From positions 13,558,467-13,622,466 of the forward strand of contig HG738139.1 in assembly GCA_000499405.2 (NCBI GenBank): 64,000 nt of DNA, in the 5' to 3' direction. The position numbers and the translations under genes are program-made. Source of the stretch: Onchocerca volvulus. Its lineage: Eukaryota > Nematoda > Chromadorea > Rhabditida > Onchocercidae. Every line of letters starts with the position of its first letter. Within the stretch, counting starts at the first letter, position 1. Below are positions 1 through 11,843 of the stretch, piece by piece. The notes under the pieces were generated by a model. The model did no database searches, was not told the DNA's origin, and saw only the letters and a list, made by a program, of their open reading frames with translations.

Positions 1-160
1 CATTTGTATAATTTCATCTTTAGATGTTCAATCACTATTTACATTCGTCTAGAAGATAAATCGAGACGTAGTGAAATTTGGAATGACATCTAACATCATA
101 TCATTCAAGTAACATAAATTCCAAACATTTGTCATATTTTTTAAAATGTTATCCACTTAC

Positions 161-2402
161 AATCTTTATATTCATCCCATCTTTGAAGACGAGCCCGGTC
201 ATGTTCCTCTTTTGTATTTTCATCCATAGTATTTGAATCGGAATTGTTTTCAGATGAACTTGGATTTGTGGTACCAAATCTGAAAAATTATGCCTCTGAT
301 AATGAAATTTTATAAAGTCAGTAGCACTGGTTAAAAATAAATTTGAAATTTAATATTGTGATAACACTTTCCTTAATTCTACTTGAAAACTGACACTAGA
401 GGGAACATAATAAGAGGGAATATAAGATGTACATTACCTTCCATTTTTCATCATATCATCATACCATTCGTTTACGGTCATTGTCGGTATACTTGGATAT
501 CCCAGACCAAAAACTTTCTTCTGTACGTCATCTCGAGTTATTATGAATGGAGTTCGTGCAGATTGGTTCACTATAGATCCATCATGAATAAGACAATTGT
601 TTAATGAATTCAAATATTGTTTAAAACGTTTTCATTTTTTTTTTTTTTTTTTTGGTTATTTTCTTTCCCAATAATCTAGTTACACCATTCATAGAAAAGA
701 ATAATTTCAGCCAGCACTTCGGGACATAATGGAATGAAATGATAAAAAAAATTATCATCTCAAATCATAATATGTCTATCTAAGTAGTAAAGATAATTTA
801 TCGTCATTCATTATTTCTTCTTCAAATATTTTTCCTTAAATTTACATGGAACTGAAGCCGAAAATTAAAAAAAAAAGAAAAAAAAACAACATACTCGGTC
901 TTTTTGGCAAAGCTTCGACTTGTCCTGTTTGGATTTTAAACATATGCTCTGCCATTGGCCTTTCTTGATCGATTTGTTCCATCTCATCTATACTTTTCAT
1001 TGCAGCAAGATGCAAACGATTCATAATTAATTCGCGCTGAGAAAGAGAAAAACTGTGAGCGTAGAAATTGAGAAATTGACAGTAAATTACTAAACATAAA
1101 GTTGAGTTGGCTACTCTTCCGGTCCATTACCTTTATTTTCAAAAATGCTGTTTTTTCGTAAACTTATCTCTTTTGTAAAGATCACTTATTTATTTGAATT
1201 AGTAAGCAATATGGTTAGTGCTGACATATTATTTATCTCTTTCCCAATATTTTTCCATGTGTTAGCAAATTAAAAGTCTGAACTAATACTAAAATCCTCC
1301 ATCATAGTAAACTCTTATACAGAACCATACTAACCTTTAATCCGTCGTCATCAGCATCTGAATGTAATTCGGATTCCGAATTTTTCACTAATTCTGCCAA
1401 TTTCTTTTCCTGTTGGAATCGTCGTAATTTTAATTCTCTCTGTTTAGACAGATCGATGTTATGCTTTGATTTTTCTATTTCCTTTTCTTCACTATCTTCG
1501 TTTACTCCGGATAAATCGAAGTCAATAATATTATATGATTTCAATCTTTCCAAAAAGTCTCGTAAGTATATCTGAAAAGAGTGCTTCATCCAAACAAACT
1601 GAATATAATTTAGCGATGTATAAGGTATCTACTTCCTCAATGGCAAGGTATGCATAAGATATTTTGAACATATAGATGAAATACTATAAAAGGAAACTTT
1701 GAAACGATTAAAATATGAAATTCGAGACTTGGTAATTCTCCACCTAATGAAATTTACACTTATTCTGTAGACATTACTTAGAATTACAAATTGAAAATCT
1801 ATATATTCAAACAACTTCCATTTTTTTTCGATATATGCGTCCTTTATTAGAAAAAATATCTGCAAGATTTAAAATGGACATTTACACTTCCAGTTTGAAA
1901 AAAATAAATCAACCTTTGCGCGATCCAAAGATGAAAGACGTCCTTCCGGTCCAACGATAATATTTTGTGTTACCATAGCCAAATAATATGGTAAGAATAA
2001 ATAATTTAACGAACTAGTTGGCAATTCATCAACACTTTCGTTATTACTAAATAACGAACGAGCTGATACTTCCTTTGTCAACAGTTTTAATTTCTCTTCA
2101 CATTGCTTCAACTGATCCTGTAAAAATTGTCTAATTTACTAAAATAAATCCCGCCTCATTGAGTGAGAAGAATAAACATTTTCAGAATTCATATATATGA
2201 TTATATTGACTTACTTAAGACAAGTTAAAAAGAATAAATCAAACTTGCCCAACTGTTGATTTCAAAGTTCAATTCCAATCCATGACTTTACCTGTAGATC
2301 CTTCGTACTTTGCTTCCCACTTTCCAACTGTTTGATAATATTTTCACAAAATTCAAATTCATGCCGCAATGAAATATCGTTTCGTTCGATGTCGTTCATC
2401 AT
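161..2402 (-). CDS. ppfr-4: Alpha4/TAP42 (IGBP1) PP2A-type phosphatase regulator, C-terminus beyond left edge
   Basis: TAP42/alpha4 proteins bind and stabilise free catalytic subunits of PP2A-like phosphatases in the cytosol. Six exons are read on the minus strand: 2292-2402, 1914-2117, 1335-1571, 895-1036, 438-570 and 161-279, giving about 315 residues before a phase-1 donor at 160. The last exon must lie outside the window; relatives are about 340 residues. Diagnostic stretches are 'FLPYYLAMVTQNI', 'AKIYLRDFLERLKSY' across the exon 2/3 junction, 'RELIMNRLHLAAMKSIDEM' across the exon 3/4 junction, and 'KVFGLGYPSIPTMTVNEWYDD', the conserved C-terminal TAP42 block. It is followed by a Ser/Asn-rich acidic tail ending 'RWDEYKD'. 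The start is the first of two adjacent ATGs; the second (2399) is equally possible. The donor of exon 2 (GTTGAT) is weak but is the only one that restores the family sequence. The gene is divergent from the TMEM177 gene at 2777. Confidence 0.9.
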
Positions 2403-2776
2403 ACTACAATATCTATGGATCAACTTTAAAACATTAATGATACCGAAAAAGAAGAAACAGATATGTTAATTGTAATCAAGTAAATCAATTCTCACGCACG
2501 TCTACGTGACATAAGTCACGAATCACGTCCCCGGAACAACACTACGTGCTACTACCTCCCATCTAATTACCATAACTACTTCTAAGCCCTAGCTCTCTCC
2601 CACTCAGTGATCTAATCGCGGAATCGATTTGTCACGATGACAGGCTTTTCTACGTGTTTGGTTCGAAAGGAAATGTAGATACAATGCAAGCATGGAGGTT
2701 AACGGAAGGATTGACGTATTTTACGTAGGTAAGGAAGGCAGGATTCGATTTCACGTGCCGTCAAGTTTCAGGTGAA
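2403..2776. promoter_or_regulatory. Shared intergenic region between divergent alpha4 and TMEM177 genes
   Basis: The 374 bp between two outward-facing starts are clearly richer in G+C than the surrounding DNA and hold several ACGTG/CACGT-type words near 2490-2550 and 2650-2755. This is the expected place for a bidirectional promoter. A TTTCAG acceptor at 2766-2771, six bases before the plus-strand ATG, is a candidate trans-splice site. No experimentally defined motif is claimed. Confidence 0.4.
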
Positions 2777-5526
2777 ATGTTGTTGAAGTGGGAGAAGCAA
2801 GTATTACAAGCAGCTGCAATTATCGGTATAAGTGCATACCCAAGTGCTGTAATTGCATACCATAATGGCTTGTAAGTTTTAAACTAATTACCGACAAAGA
2901 CATGAAATGATGGTAATTATGGCAAGCCAAGCCAAGCATATTGAAAACTATCATCGGCTATATTTAACATTTTTAACTTTTAACATATACTTAAAACTAT
3001 ACCATTGAATTTTACTGCATGAATCAAGGAAATATTGATAGCGTAGAAGAGTTTAAAAAACTATTTAATTAATTTTGGAACATCTGTATGGACTATCTTA
3101 TATCCACAGAAAAGTTGATTAATGGAAGTCAATTCCAAGTTTGGATCTGAATAAGTCGGAATGTTTATTCCCAAAAGTTTTACTTCAAAAGTTTTTCAAA
3201 AAAATAAAAAAAAAAAAAAGGTATTGTTTGCTGTGGAGAAATCTGCTAGTACTCTTGGCTATGTTTGCTGGTTTTTTTTTTCTTTGTTGTTTGATGTTGG
3301 TAACTTTCAATTAAGGATTAACTTCGGGAAGAGGAATATCGATTACAATGTTCCTGACGAAATTGTGGATATGGTAGAAAGTGAACTGGACAAATTAAAA
3401 AATTTACTGATGAAAGTTAATGTAAGCAATTTTCATTCTTCTATTTTGTTTAACTCGAAATAGTAATTCCTTCATGATGATTTTAACTTGTCTAATTATC
3501 AACAAATTAGTCTTCAGTTATTGATTTATCCATTACTACTTGATTCTATCCACTTTTTTGTCAATGAGTTTAGTAAACTTAGATATTAAGTAATTCACTT
3601 ATTACTGGGATTGTCTTCGTCTCATCCAAAGTTCAGTTAAATAAACTCGAAAAAAAAAAGCAGATACTTAGTACAAAGAATTTAATTTCAGAAAAAATTA
3701 AATTAAAGAAGTTTTATTTGATTTTGGAAGTGAATTTTGCGCATATGTCGATTGTGTATTTAATTATTTCTGAATTAGTCTTTTTAGTTTTTCTCCAGGT
3801 AAACATTTCCGTGACCGATTCATTGAATCCAGAATGGCGTGGAGGTTTTTATTTTAGAAATGGTTTTGAACTATTGCTACCTTTGCGTGCTGTAGCAAAG
3901 AATTTGTCCGATTTGCCAAAAATGAAACAAACATTTAGTATCAAAACAAATGATTTCTTTTCAAGGTTTGTGCTTATTTAAGAGAGTTTTTCTTTTTTTT
4001 GTTTTTGTAGAGATAGGCAATTATTTTTTAGCTTTTGAATCTATCTTTTCTCTTGACATGACGGAATTTTTTATTATTTAGAGTATATTAAGGTTTATAT
4101 AATATAGAACAAAGTTAAGATTTTCGTAGTCTTTTTTTTTTCAGTGTATAGATAAGGACCAATTTTGCAAAGTTACTGACCTTTTTATTTCATAATTATT
4201 GGACGAATCACTTTTCTTCTATCATGCATGTAAACTTCAAGACTTCCTCTTGAGATTGTAACTGATTCAATTTACAGCAAGAAAAAATTTTTGGATACTG
4301 CAACGGATGTTGGAAAGCATATATTTGATGACTATTTTCTTTCAGACGCAGCTCGGCGCTTTCTTATCCGACGGGAGTTGATTAGAGCTAATAGGTATTA
4401 AATCATTCAGTATCATTCAACATTCATGCTTTCTTCTTAACATTAGTTTGTACTTCAAAATCACGATCATAATATTTTTCAATTTAGCATGTCAAATTTC
4501 AAAATTATTTTTTAAAAATGTTTAAAACTTCATTTTGGAAATGGAACAAAATTTAGCCTAGAAGATGAAATAATTGAACTTAAACTTATCGGTCACATTT
4601 TCAGCCGCCGATTTATTTTGATACCCGTTTCCATGTGGATTTTATTGGCAAGTTTTGTAGCTTTATCCTTCATGTCTTTAATGCGTTTTGGTCGCATCGT
4701 TTCCTACGGTTCTTTAGCAGTGTCGATACCATTGGCAGTTCTTACTTTTCGGAATGTAGTGAGAAGTTTCTTATCGTATGGTGAAATGAAGCTAGATTAC
4801 GATACTTGTGCTGAGTAATTTTTCTTTTTGTTTTTTTTTTTGTTTTTTTGTGTTTTTTTTTGTTTTTTTTTGTTTTTTTTTTTGTTTTTTTTTGTTTTTT
4901 AAATTACAATCGATGTAAAGATGCACCTTAAAATATTTTGTTCGGCTCTATATATCTTTTTATACATTTTCATCATAATTTTTCATTGCGAAATTGAAAA
5001 AAAATTTATGGTTTAAGCTTATTAATCACCAGACTTCTTCAAAATCATCATCATCTCTTTATTGACCATCATATGATGAAGACGGATGTATTAAGATAAC
5101 TAACCTCATTTCATATACTTGTTTGCTGCAATAGACGTTCCAGAATATTGGAAAAGTTACTATATTTACAGTAATGGTAGCTTAGAAATCAAATCAATTT
5201 ACCACATGTTAGATTTTAAATATTATGTTTCAAATTAGATAATAAACTAAATTCTAATGTTTAAAACTCGTGAATTACTTTAATCATGAGGAGTTCATTT
5301 CAATTTCAGTTTTCCGGAATATGTGGAAGGAGCACGCCAATATTTGAACTCATCAATTGCAACGAATTTAAGGATACGCAATGAGATAGGCGATTTGAAG
5401 TCACAGTTTATTGCAACAAATGGTGATCGTGTCGGTGATCCATGGCCTTATTCAAAGCGATTGAAAGCTATTGAAGAATTAGTTGCAGAGCAGTATCAGA
5501 AGAAAAATGATGTCACCAAAAGTTGA
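2777..5526 (+). CDS. TMEM177-family membrane protein, copy 1
   Basis: TMEM177 is a two-pass mitochondrial inner-membrane protein; in mammals it associates with COX20 during cytochrome c oxidase subunit 2 biogenesis. Six exons: 2777-2871, 3316-3421, 3799-3965, 4278-4394, 4605-4814 and 5310-5526. All phases match, giving 303 residues, close to the roughly 310 of vertebrate TMEM177. The N-terminus has a hydrophobic stretch (about residues 10-28). Exon 5 encodes the second hydrophobic region (about residues 165-220, 'MWILLASFVALSFMSLMRFG'). The C-terminal exon holds the family block 'YVEGARQYLNSSIATNLRIRN' and 'GDPWPYSKRLK'. The assignment rests on overall organisation and these blocks and was not tested by search. 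The neighbour downstream on the same strand is a second, diverged copy. A run of T8-10G units follows exon 5 in the intron. Confidence 0.75.
4819..4900 (+). repeat. (T7-10 G)n simple repeat in TMEM177 copy 1 intron 5
   Basis: Runs of 7-10 T separated by single G recur about nine times immediately after the donor of exon 5. It is a plain microsatellite expansion lying in an intron, with no visible coding effect. Confidence 0.85.
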
Positions 5527-6194
5527 CATGATTAGATTTAAATAAAAAATTAGTGAAATTAATAATATCGTAAAAGCATACAGAGATTCCTGTGTAATGT
5601 AAAATTATTCTCAAATTTTTTTTCAGGTCTAAGGAATTAATATTCGATGAATTTTTTAAGCTGTATTTGCTATAATCTATTGAATCTTCTGCCTTATTTT
5701 ACTTAAATATACGAGTTCAAACATTCTTTCTTATGACGATAACACTTCAATAACTTCAGCAGCACAGTATGAATTCTTGTTGTTCTCTTCTTCATTATTT
5801 CATTTGTATTTAAATACTTTATCGCACATCTGTTATTCAATTATTATGCTTTCATTTAAAAATTTTTCGATATTGGACACATTGTTATGTTATTAATTTG
5901 TTATTCATGATAATCATCAGTTCCACGGGTTTTACGATTTTTGTTAAAATACAAAAACAAAGTATGCTAATAAAATCTAAAGGATTGAAGAACATTCATA
6001 CAATAGTTTATCAATTCATAAATTACTTTTCCTGAGAAATTATATATATATATATATATATTTGTAATGACTTTTTGATAATTAATTCTATAGCTATCTT
6101 CATTTCATTATGTCCAGTGAATTTTCGATCAGCAAATTAAAGTTAAAGAAATTTTTGGTGCACATAAGTTCAATTACAGTTTTTGTTTCGATCG
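5527..6194. other. Intergenic spacer between TMEM177 copies
   Basis: AT-rich DNA with a dinucleotide (TA)n run at about 6041-6060. I see no coding exon or RNA gene. At 668 bp it is longer than a typical C. elegans operon gap, so co-transcription of the two TMEM177 copies is possible but not indicated. Confidence 0.6.
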
Positions 6195-8431
6195 ATGAAC
6201 AGAGAATTTCTATGGAAGTTAAATAAGAGATGGGCACGACGCATACGTATTAGTATAGTTTCATTAACGGTAGCATCAGTTCCATCCCTATATTTGTTAG
6301 CCAATGGACCATATTTAAAAGAATACTTCGAGAAGCGATACAGTGTCTGCAATGTGTTACCCAATCATCTGCAGCAAATTGTTGATTCGGTAAGTGACTC
6401 AAAGATTTGAAATAAATCGGTTAAATTGAATTTTTTTTGCAAATTTGGTATCAAATTTAAATCATTTTTAACATTGCAGGAATATGAAAAATTTTTGATG
6501 TCAGAGGATCGAATACGGAAGAAAAAACGGGTCACTTTTTATTGGTCAATGTCTGAAAGTAAGTCAGCGACTTAATATTAATACATGAAAATTAGTTGTA
6601 TTTTCAGTAATTTCTTTCTGCTTTCAGTATAGTAAGCTCCGATTTTAATGCTTTTGATTCTGTTTAAGTGATATTTTTATTTTATTTTTAGATTTTTAAT
6701 ATTTCAGATTTTATACTTACAAACTTATTCTCAAATCATATAATTAAATTTGAAATTTATTTCTCCAAATTCGATGATACCAGAATAATATTTTGCATTT
6801 TATAATGAATTCGCGGTTTGAGACGCTATGTATAATCCTACTCTATAATCAACTATTATTGTGTTATGAGTTCAGTGTATTTGAATTAAAATAAGCGAAT
6901 GATTTCAGAATATTTGGATTCAGTAACACACGGAGCTCTGAATAGCCCTTGGGGTGCTCGAACAGCTTTGCCATTTTATACACAATTTCAAACGTTCAAC
7001 GAAGCTTATGATTACTGTAAGAAAAAACTGGAACCGATGTTGTTCATGGACGAACAAGCATGCGTTATTTGGGAATCAAGCATTGGTCGTCAGATTATTG
7101 AAACATTCGTTCTCAGCGAAGATGTTGGTGCATTTTATTACAGCTAGCAATCTTTATCATTATTCTTTTGAAACAGTTAATGATTAGGAATTGGGAATAG
7201 ATAGCTTTTGTTTAGTATATTTATCATGATAATTCTTGATATCTGATTGTAAGAATTACAACTAATTTTTACTTGCTCTTTATTTCATTGATAATTTCAT
7301 AATTTTTCAGGCTTTAAGATTCCTAATACAACGTGATTTGATAGCACATGAAGCTGTAAAAAGAATGGCGTTATTTGCATTTTACTGGTTTTGTTATACG
7401 AGTATTGCTTTTATGCTAGCTCAAATTATACTACATTATTATTTTACTGGCAGTATATTGTGGTTTTGTGGATTATCCTTGGTTCTAAATGCACCAGCAT
7501 GTTGGGGCAGTGTACAAAATGCGAAACTTGATTGGTAAATTTATAAAACAGACTATTAGCCTTTTATCTCTCCGAAGTCTGAACTTTTTCAGATTGACCG
7601 ATTCGAAATCATTCTATTCATTCGTATAAAAAATAAATAAAAAAAAAAATGCCATTCTAAATTTTTAAGGCATACCACCGATCAATCTGCTGATGCCGAT
7701 GCTGCTCGTGTTTCGTTGGCACATAGCAGGGGTGGTAAAGAGTATTATCAAAAACTGTTGAAGCGAAATCGGTAATTTCTTTAATCATGATCTAAATAAC
7801 ATGATAACTGAATTATTAAAATAACACTTTCTCTTTCAATCGATCATTGGAGAACAATTGAGATTGCATGGAAAAGTATGAGAAGACGAAAATTGTCGGC
7901 GTGCTTTTTGTTTTGATGGACAACTGCACAATTTACGCACTGAGTGTCCGAAATTATATATTTTTATAATACAGATATATTTGTAATATTTATACAGATA
8001 TTTATATGAATGACACATGAACCTTTTAATTAGATTATTAATAAAATTGAAAATGTTCCTATACTAGGGGTGAATTTTTTCGTAAAAAATATCCTCAATG
8101 TCAATTAACCATAAATTGATTTACATAATCAAATTTATTTTAAACTTCTTATAAACAGTGATTACATTCCATTAAAATACTGCAGTATAAATCGAATTGT
8201 TTATTTCTCAATGATAAGATTACCAAACGAGGAAAAAAGCTTTTTTTTTTTCAATACGAATAAATTTTCAGGCTTTTACGAGAAATAATCCACGATGGTG
8301 TAAAAAAAGTATCAGCTGTAGGCAATCCAAACAATTCGAATACATCTTATTGGTCACGATATACAGCACTGGTAGATCTGCATGCGGAAAACAATTTGCT
8401 GGATAAAATAAGTACTGCTGGTGATTCATGA
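6195..8431 (+). CDS. TMEM177-family membrane protein, copy 2
   Basis: Second member of the tandem pair. Six exons: 6195-6389, 6480-6558, 6909-7123, 7311-7534, 7670-7771 and 8272-8431, phase-consistent, giving 324 residues. The architecture parallels copy 1: an N-terminal hydrophobic segment (about residues 20-42), a central soluble part with 'GALNSPWGARTALPF', then 'EDALRFLIQRDLIAHEA' feeding into a hydrophobic hairpin (about residues 175-235). The tail, 'SLAHSRGGKEYYQKLLKRNR', occupies the same place as the 'EGARQYLNSSIATNLRIRN' block of copy 1. The match between copies is clear in layout but low in identity, suggesting an old duplication. Exon 3 ends at a GTTGGT donor chosen because it alone gives a phase-0 join to the family sequence. 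A TTG-initiated extension of four codons is possible but unlikely. Confidence 0.72.
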
Positions 8432-9045
8432 CTAGGATTACATTAAAATTTATGATTATTAGACGTCGCACAATTAATGAGTGAGAGAATATAGTAGAAT
8501 ATCTTTTGAGAATTTCTATTTAATGTTGCATAATCTTTATGGAATTATTGCATACGTATATTTTTTTGAAATGCTTCTCATTCTCGATCGAAATATTATG
8601 CGTCATTTAAATTATTCCGTCAAATATTCATTATAATATCAGGTAAAATTGAAAAATTTGATTAACTAACCACTTTCTAGATAGCTAGTATTGCATATGT
8701 TGTTATGCTTATTAATTTGTGTGAAGTAATCATATTATTAATATAATTTGCTTTCAAAATGTATTTAAATTTGGAATTCTTTTTGTTATAAAATATAAAT
8801 AAGTATGTCCTTCAAATACGATCTTTATGTTGAGACTTTCTAACGTTTATTTCGATGGGTTCTTTTATTTTTTATTTTTTATTTTTTGGCTGAATCGTTT
8901 TAGAATACAATGAAATTAATTTATTAGCTGAATATTGGATTCCAGTCCTGCTAAGTAGATGATCTACAGATATTCTGTGAGACGATGCTCTCTTGAAAAC
9001 TTGTTTAATCATACAAGTTTTCCTGGATTTCAGGATTTATTGGGA
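8432..9045. other. Intergenic spacer upstream of pen-2
   Basis: AT-rich spacer of 614 bp. A TTTCAG acceptor at 9028-9033, 12-13 bases before the pen-2 ATG, is a candidate trans-splice site. Nothing else is supported. Confidence 0.5.
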
Positions 9046-9823
9046 ATGGATTTGAAAAAGATGTCTGACGCAGATAAGGTGACACTTTGTAGGCGTTATT
9101 TTTATATCGGTTTTGCCTTGTTACCGCTAGTTTGGGTCGTCAATGCTATATGGTTTTTCAAGTCTGCATTCTTCGACAAATCACCAGTGCAAAAAACGAT
9201 CAGACGATGTAAGTTTTCTATTTAAAATTTAGTACATTGCATTTGAATTGATTGTGCATGAGTAACCTAAGCCACAAATTTCAGCATTGAGTTTTGTAAT
9301 TGGAATATCTAATTTTTTGAAAATAGAAGAGATTGTTCGCATGATACATCAAATTCTATGAGTTGGATTTATCCAGGATTTAGATATGATTGGAATATTT
9401 TTCAAATAGAAAAAATAGGATAAAAAGAAATGGAATGGTTAAAAAAACTGGAGATTGTTATTCATTAGATGTTTTAATGGAAATTTTAGAACCCCTTGTT
9501 ATTTTAGAACTCTGATTCTAAAATTAAATAGGAGATTTACGAGTGAGCTACAATCTTCATTCATCTTTGATTATTGAAATAATTGCAGATAGTAAGGAAT
9601 CATTGGATTATCATGTATTAGTTTGAAATTATCGTCATAATAATTGTTTCAATTATTCTAAATTTATTATTTTCTTTCTTCAGATGTACTATATTCAATA
9701 ATTGGTGCATCAATATGGATATTAGCGCTCATTGGCTGGGAAATATTCTTTCAGTTGGAAAGAGCTAAAGGATTGGAATGGACCGATCGACTATCTTTTG
9801 TGTTTCCTGTTGGATATGTTTAA
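9046..9823 (+). CDS. pen-2: PEN-2, gamma-secretase subunit
   Basis: PEN-2 is the small subunit that activates presenilin in gamma-secretase, needed for intramembrane cleavage of Notch and other type I membrane proteins. Two exons (9046-9208, 9684-9823) join in phase to 100 residues; human PEN-2 has 101. Diagnostic features are the N-terminal 'LCRRYFYIGFALLPLVWVVN' with the conserved aromatic 'WFF' following, a basic loop, the second hydrophobic segment 'YVLYSIIGASIWILALIGWE' and the C-terminal 'DRLSFVFPVG', equivalent to the D-Y-L-S-F-x-x-P-x-G block required for function in other species. Start: an upstream ATG in the same open frame (8959) precedes the TTTCAG acceptor, so it is probably not used. 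The single intron interrupts the cytosolic/loop portion between the hydrophobic segments. Confidence 0.95.
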
Positions 9824-11298
9824 AAAAGTGTATTTGATCGTTATTTAATGTATTTATATATTTTTCATTTCGTTTTTCATCTTTCTATCTTTTTTATTCT
9901 ATAGAAACAAATTTTTTGATTTGAGTTTTAAGTTTTTTTCCTGTAACCATACAAAAATAATGCTCGATTCATATTCCGCAAATATTTGTTAAATATCAAT
10001 AAAAAACATTCAATCAAAGCGAACTTCTTTTACTGCCATCAATTGATAAAAATTTTAATAGGAAAATGTTTGCATGTAAATTTTTATCTCTTCTTTCTTT
10101 TTTTTTTCATTACTTTTTTTTTTTTCATTGAAGAACAAAAAGTGATAGTCTTTGATCTCTAGTTAGCAATCGCTAAAAGCAGCGGTTTCTTGTCATATCG
10201 AGAAACTTTTCCAATTGATTAAATTTTAGAATTTCGAATAAACTAATAAATAGAAAGTTTTGAATTGTATTAATCAGTTTTGTTTAAAATATATCGGAAA
10301 TTTTAAAATGGCATTGATTATGCTATTATTTCTTCCCGTCATTTCTTCTTTAGCTGCTCCTGTATTTTTTTATTTATATTTTTTCTTATGTTATTACAAA
10401 TTTTTAAACAATAAAATTGATCCATGAATTGTTTTCGTACATTGAAAATGTTGGCATTTTCATTTCAAGCATTATCATTTTTTAACACTGATTGCTTCTA
10501 AGAATATTTCATCAAAATTAGTTAAAATTTGATGAATCCAAGTTTTTGTTGCAATTTACATCTAAATATTGATTTATCGACATATAATATGCAACAAAAA
10601 AGTAAATTCATCGTTTGATTGGAAGGATATTTGTTTTATATGCGAAAAGAATATTTCGATATTTCTAAAAAAAATCCTTTCTTTTTTTCCCGCTTGCTTG
10701 TTTATCTATTCAACACTTTCTCGAGAAGAAGAAGAAAGAAGATTTTTTATCAAGATTATTTTCGTCATTCATTGAATCAACTTGCAAAAGTATATTTATT
10801 TATTTGCAATAAAAAAAAAAAGAAAAAAGAAAAGGAAAAAACTTTATACAGAAAAAAAATTTTTATACAATAAATAGCAGTTTTTCGAACAACCATCATA
10901 AGATATCATAGCTTTAGTTTATTCAGTTTATAAATATTTGGTTTGTTTAAACGCCGACGATCTAACAGCGAATATTTACAAAATTGATGGGAAATATGAG
11001 ACATACACATTATTTTTGCAATAATTTCTGCAAAATTACGATTTTTTATATCAAATTTTTGTTTTCTGCAAAAATGCTAATATTTAATCTATTATTTGAT
11101 ATAAAAGGCAATTTCGAAATAGAACAAATTACTAGCATTTATTTAAATTCTACAAATTTTGTTTATATTAAATGCTTTTATAAACTTTTCAAAAATTTTT
11201 CCGCCCACGCAGAATTGATCTATTTCAGAAAATTGTTAGTAGCAGAAGCCTAACTGCTGTAAAGTTCTTTTTTTTTTCCGCAAAAAATATTTGTTTAA

Positions 11299-11363
11299 AT
11301 GGATACTGTAGTGACGCAACTATATCGTGAATTTCACGCTTTGAATGACAAAATAAATTACGG
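11299..11363 (+). other. Possible isolated 5' exon
   Basis: An ATG opens a short frame reading 'MDTVVTQLYREFHALNDKIN' with balanced codon use unlike the flanking DNA, and it stops at a GGTAAAG-type donor. No downstream exon could be linked before the TMEM144 gene 2.3 kb away. It may be an alternative first exon, a small unrecognised gene or chance. Confidence 0.2.
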
Positions 11364-11787
11364 TAAAGCTTTAGTTTTAATGCCGATTTCTCATTATCGA
11401 TTTTCGATATCGTATTATTCATTATCAATTTTTTGCATTTATGCTATGGAAATTAATTCCTTGCATGATTCCAAAACAATTTAAAATCTTCCAAATGTCA
11501 ATTTCGATTATATGAAAATTTTGGTGATAAGTTTATTCGTTTGCAACCATCGTACTATAATTCATTGCTAATTTTTTTTTTTTTTTATTTCACATACTGT
11601 TTCATAGATTTTTGTTATCGCAATTTAAGTTTGCATTTTTACTCTTATTTAGCTGAAAATTTTTCATGATCTTCAATCAGTTTCAAATTTTTAATTATAA
11701 TTAATATATTTTTGGCCAACTTTTGGCCATTTTTTAATTATCATTCAATTATTTGAATTTATCATATATTCCTTCAACTGATTTTTT

Positions 11788-11843
11788 GTTAATTTGAAAA
11801 TTGATTCTCTCATTCCTATGAAAGAATCGATTTTCAAATTAAC
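11788..11843. repeat. 21-bp hairpin with 14-nt loop
   Basis: The arm 11788-11808 is complementary to 11823-11843 at 20 of 21 positions, with the spacer 11809-11822. The size is compatible with a small-RNA precursor or the core of a decayed inverted-repeat element. Sequence alone cannot decide. Confidence 0.6.
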
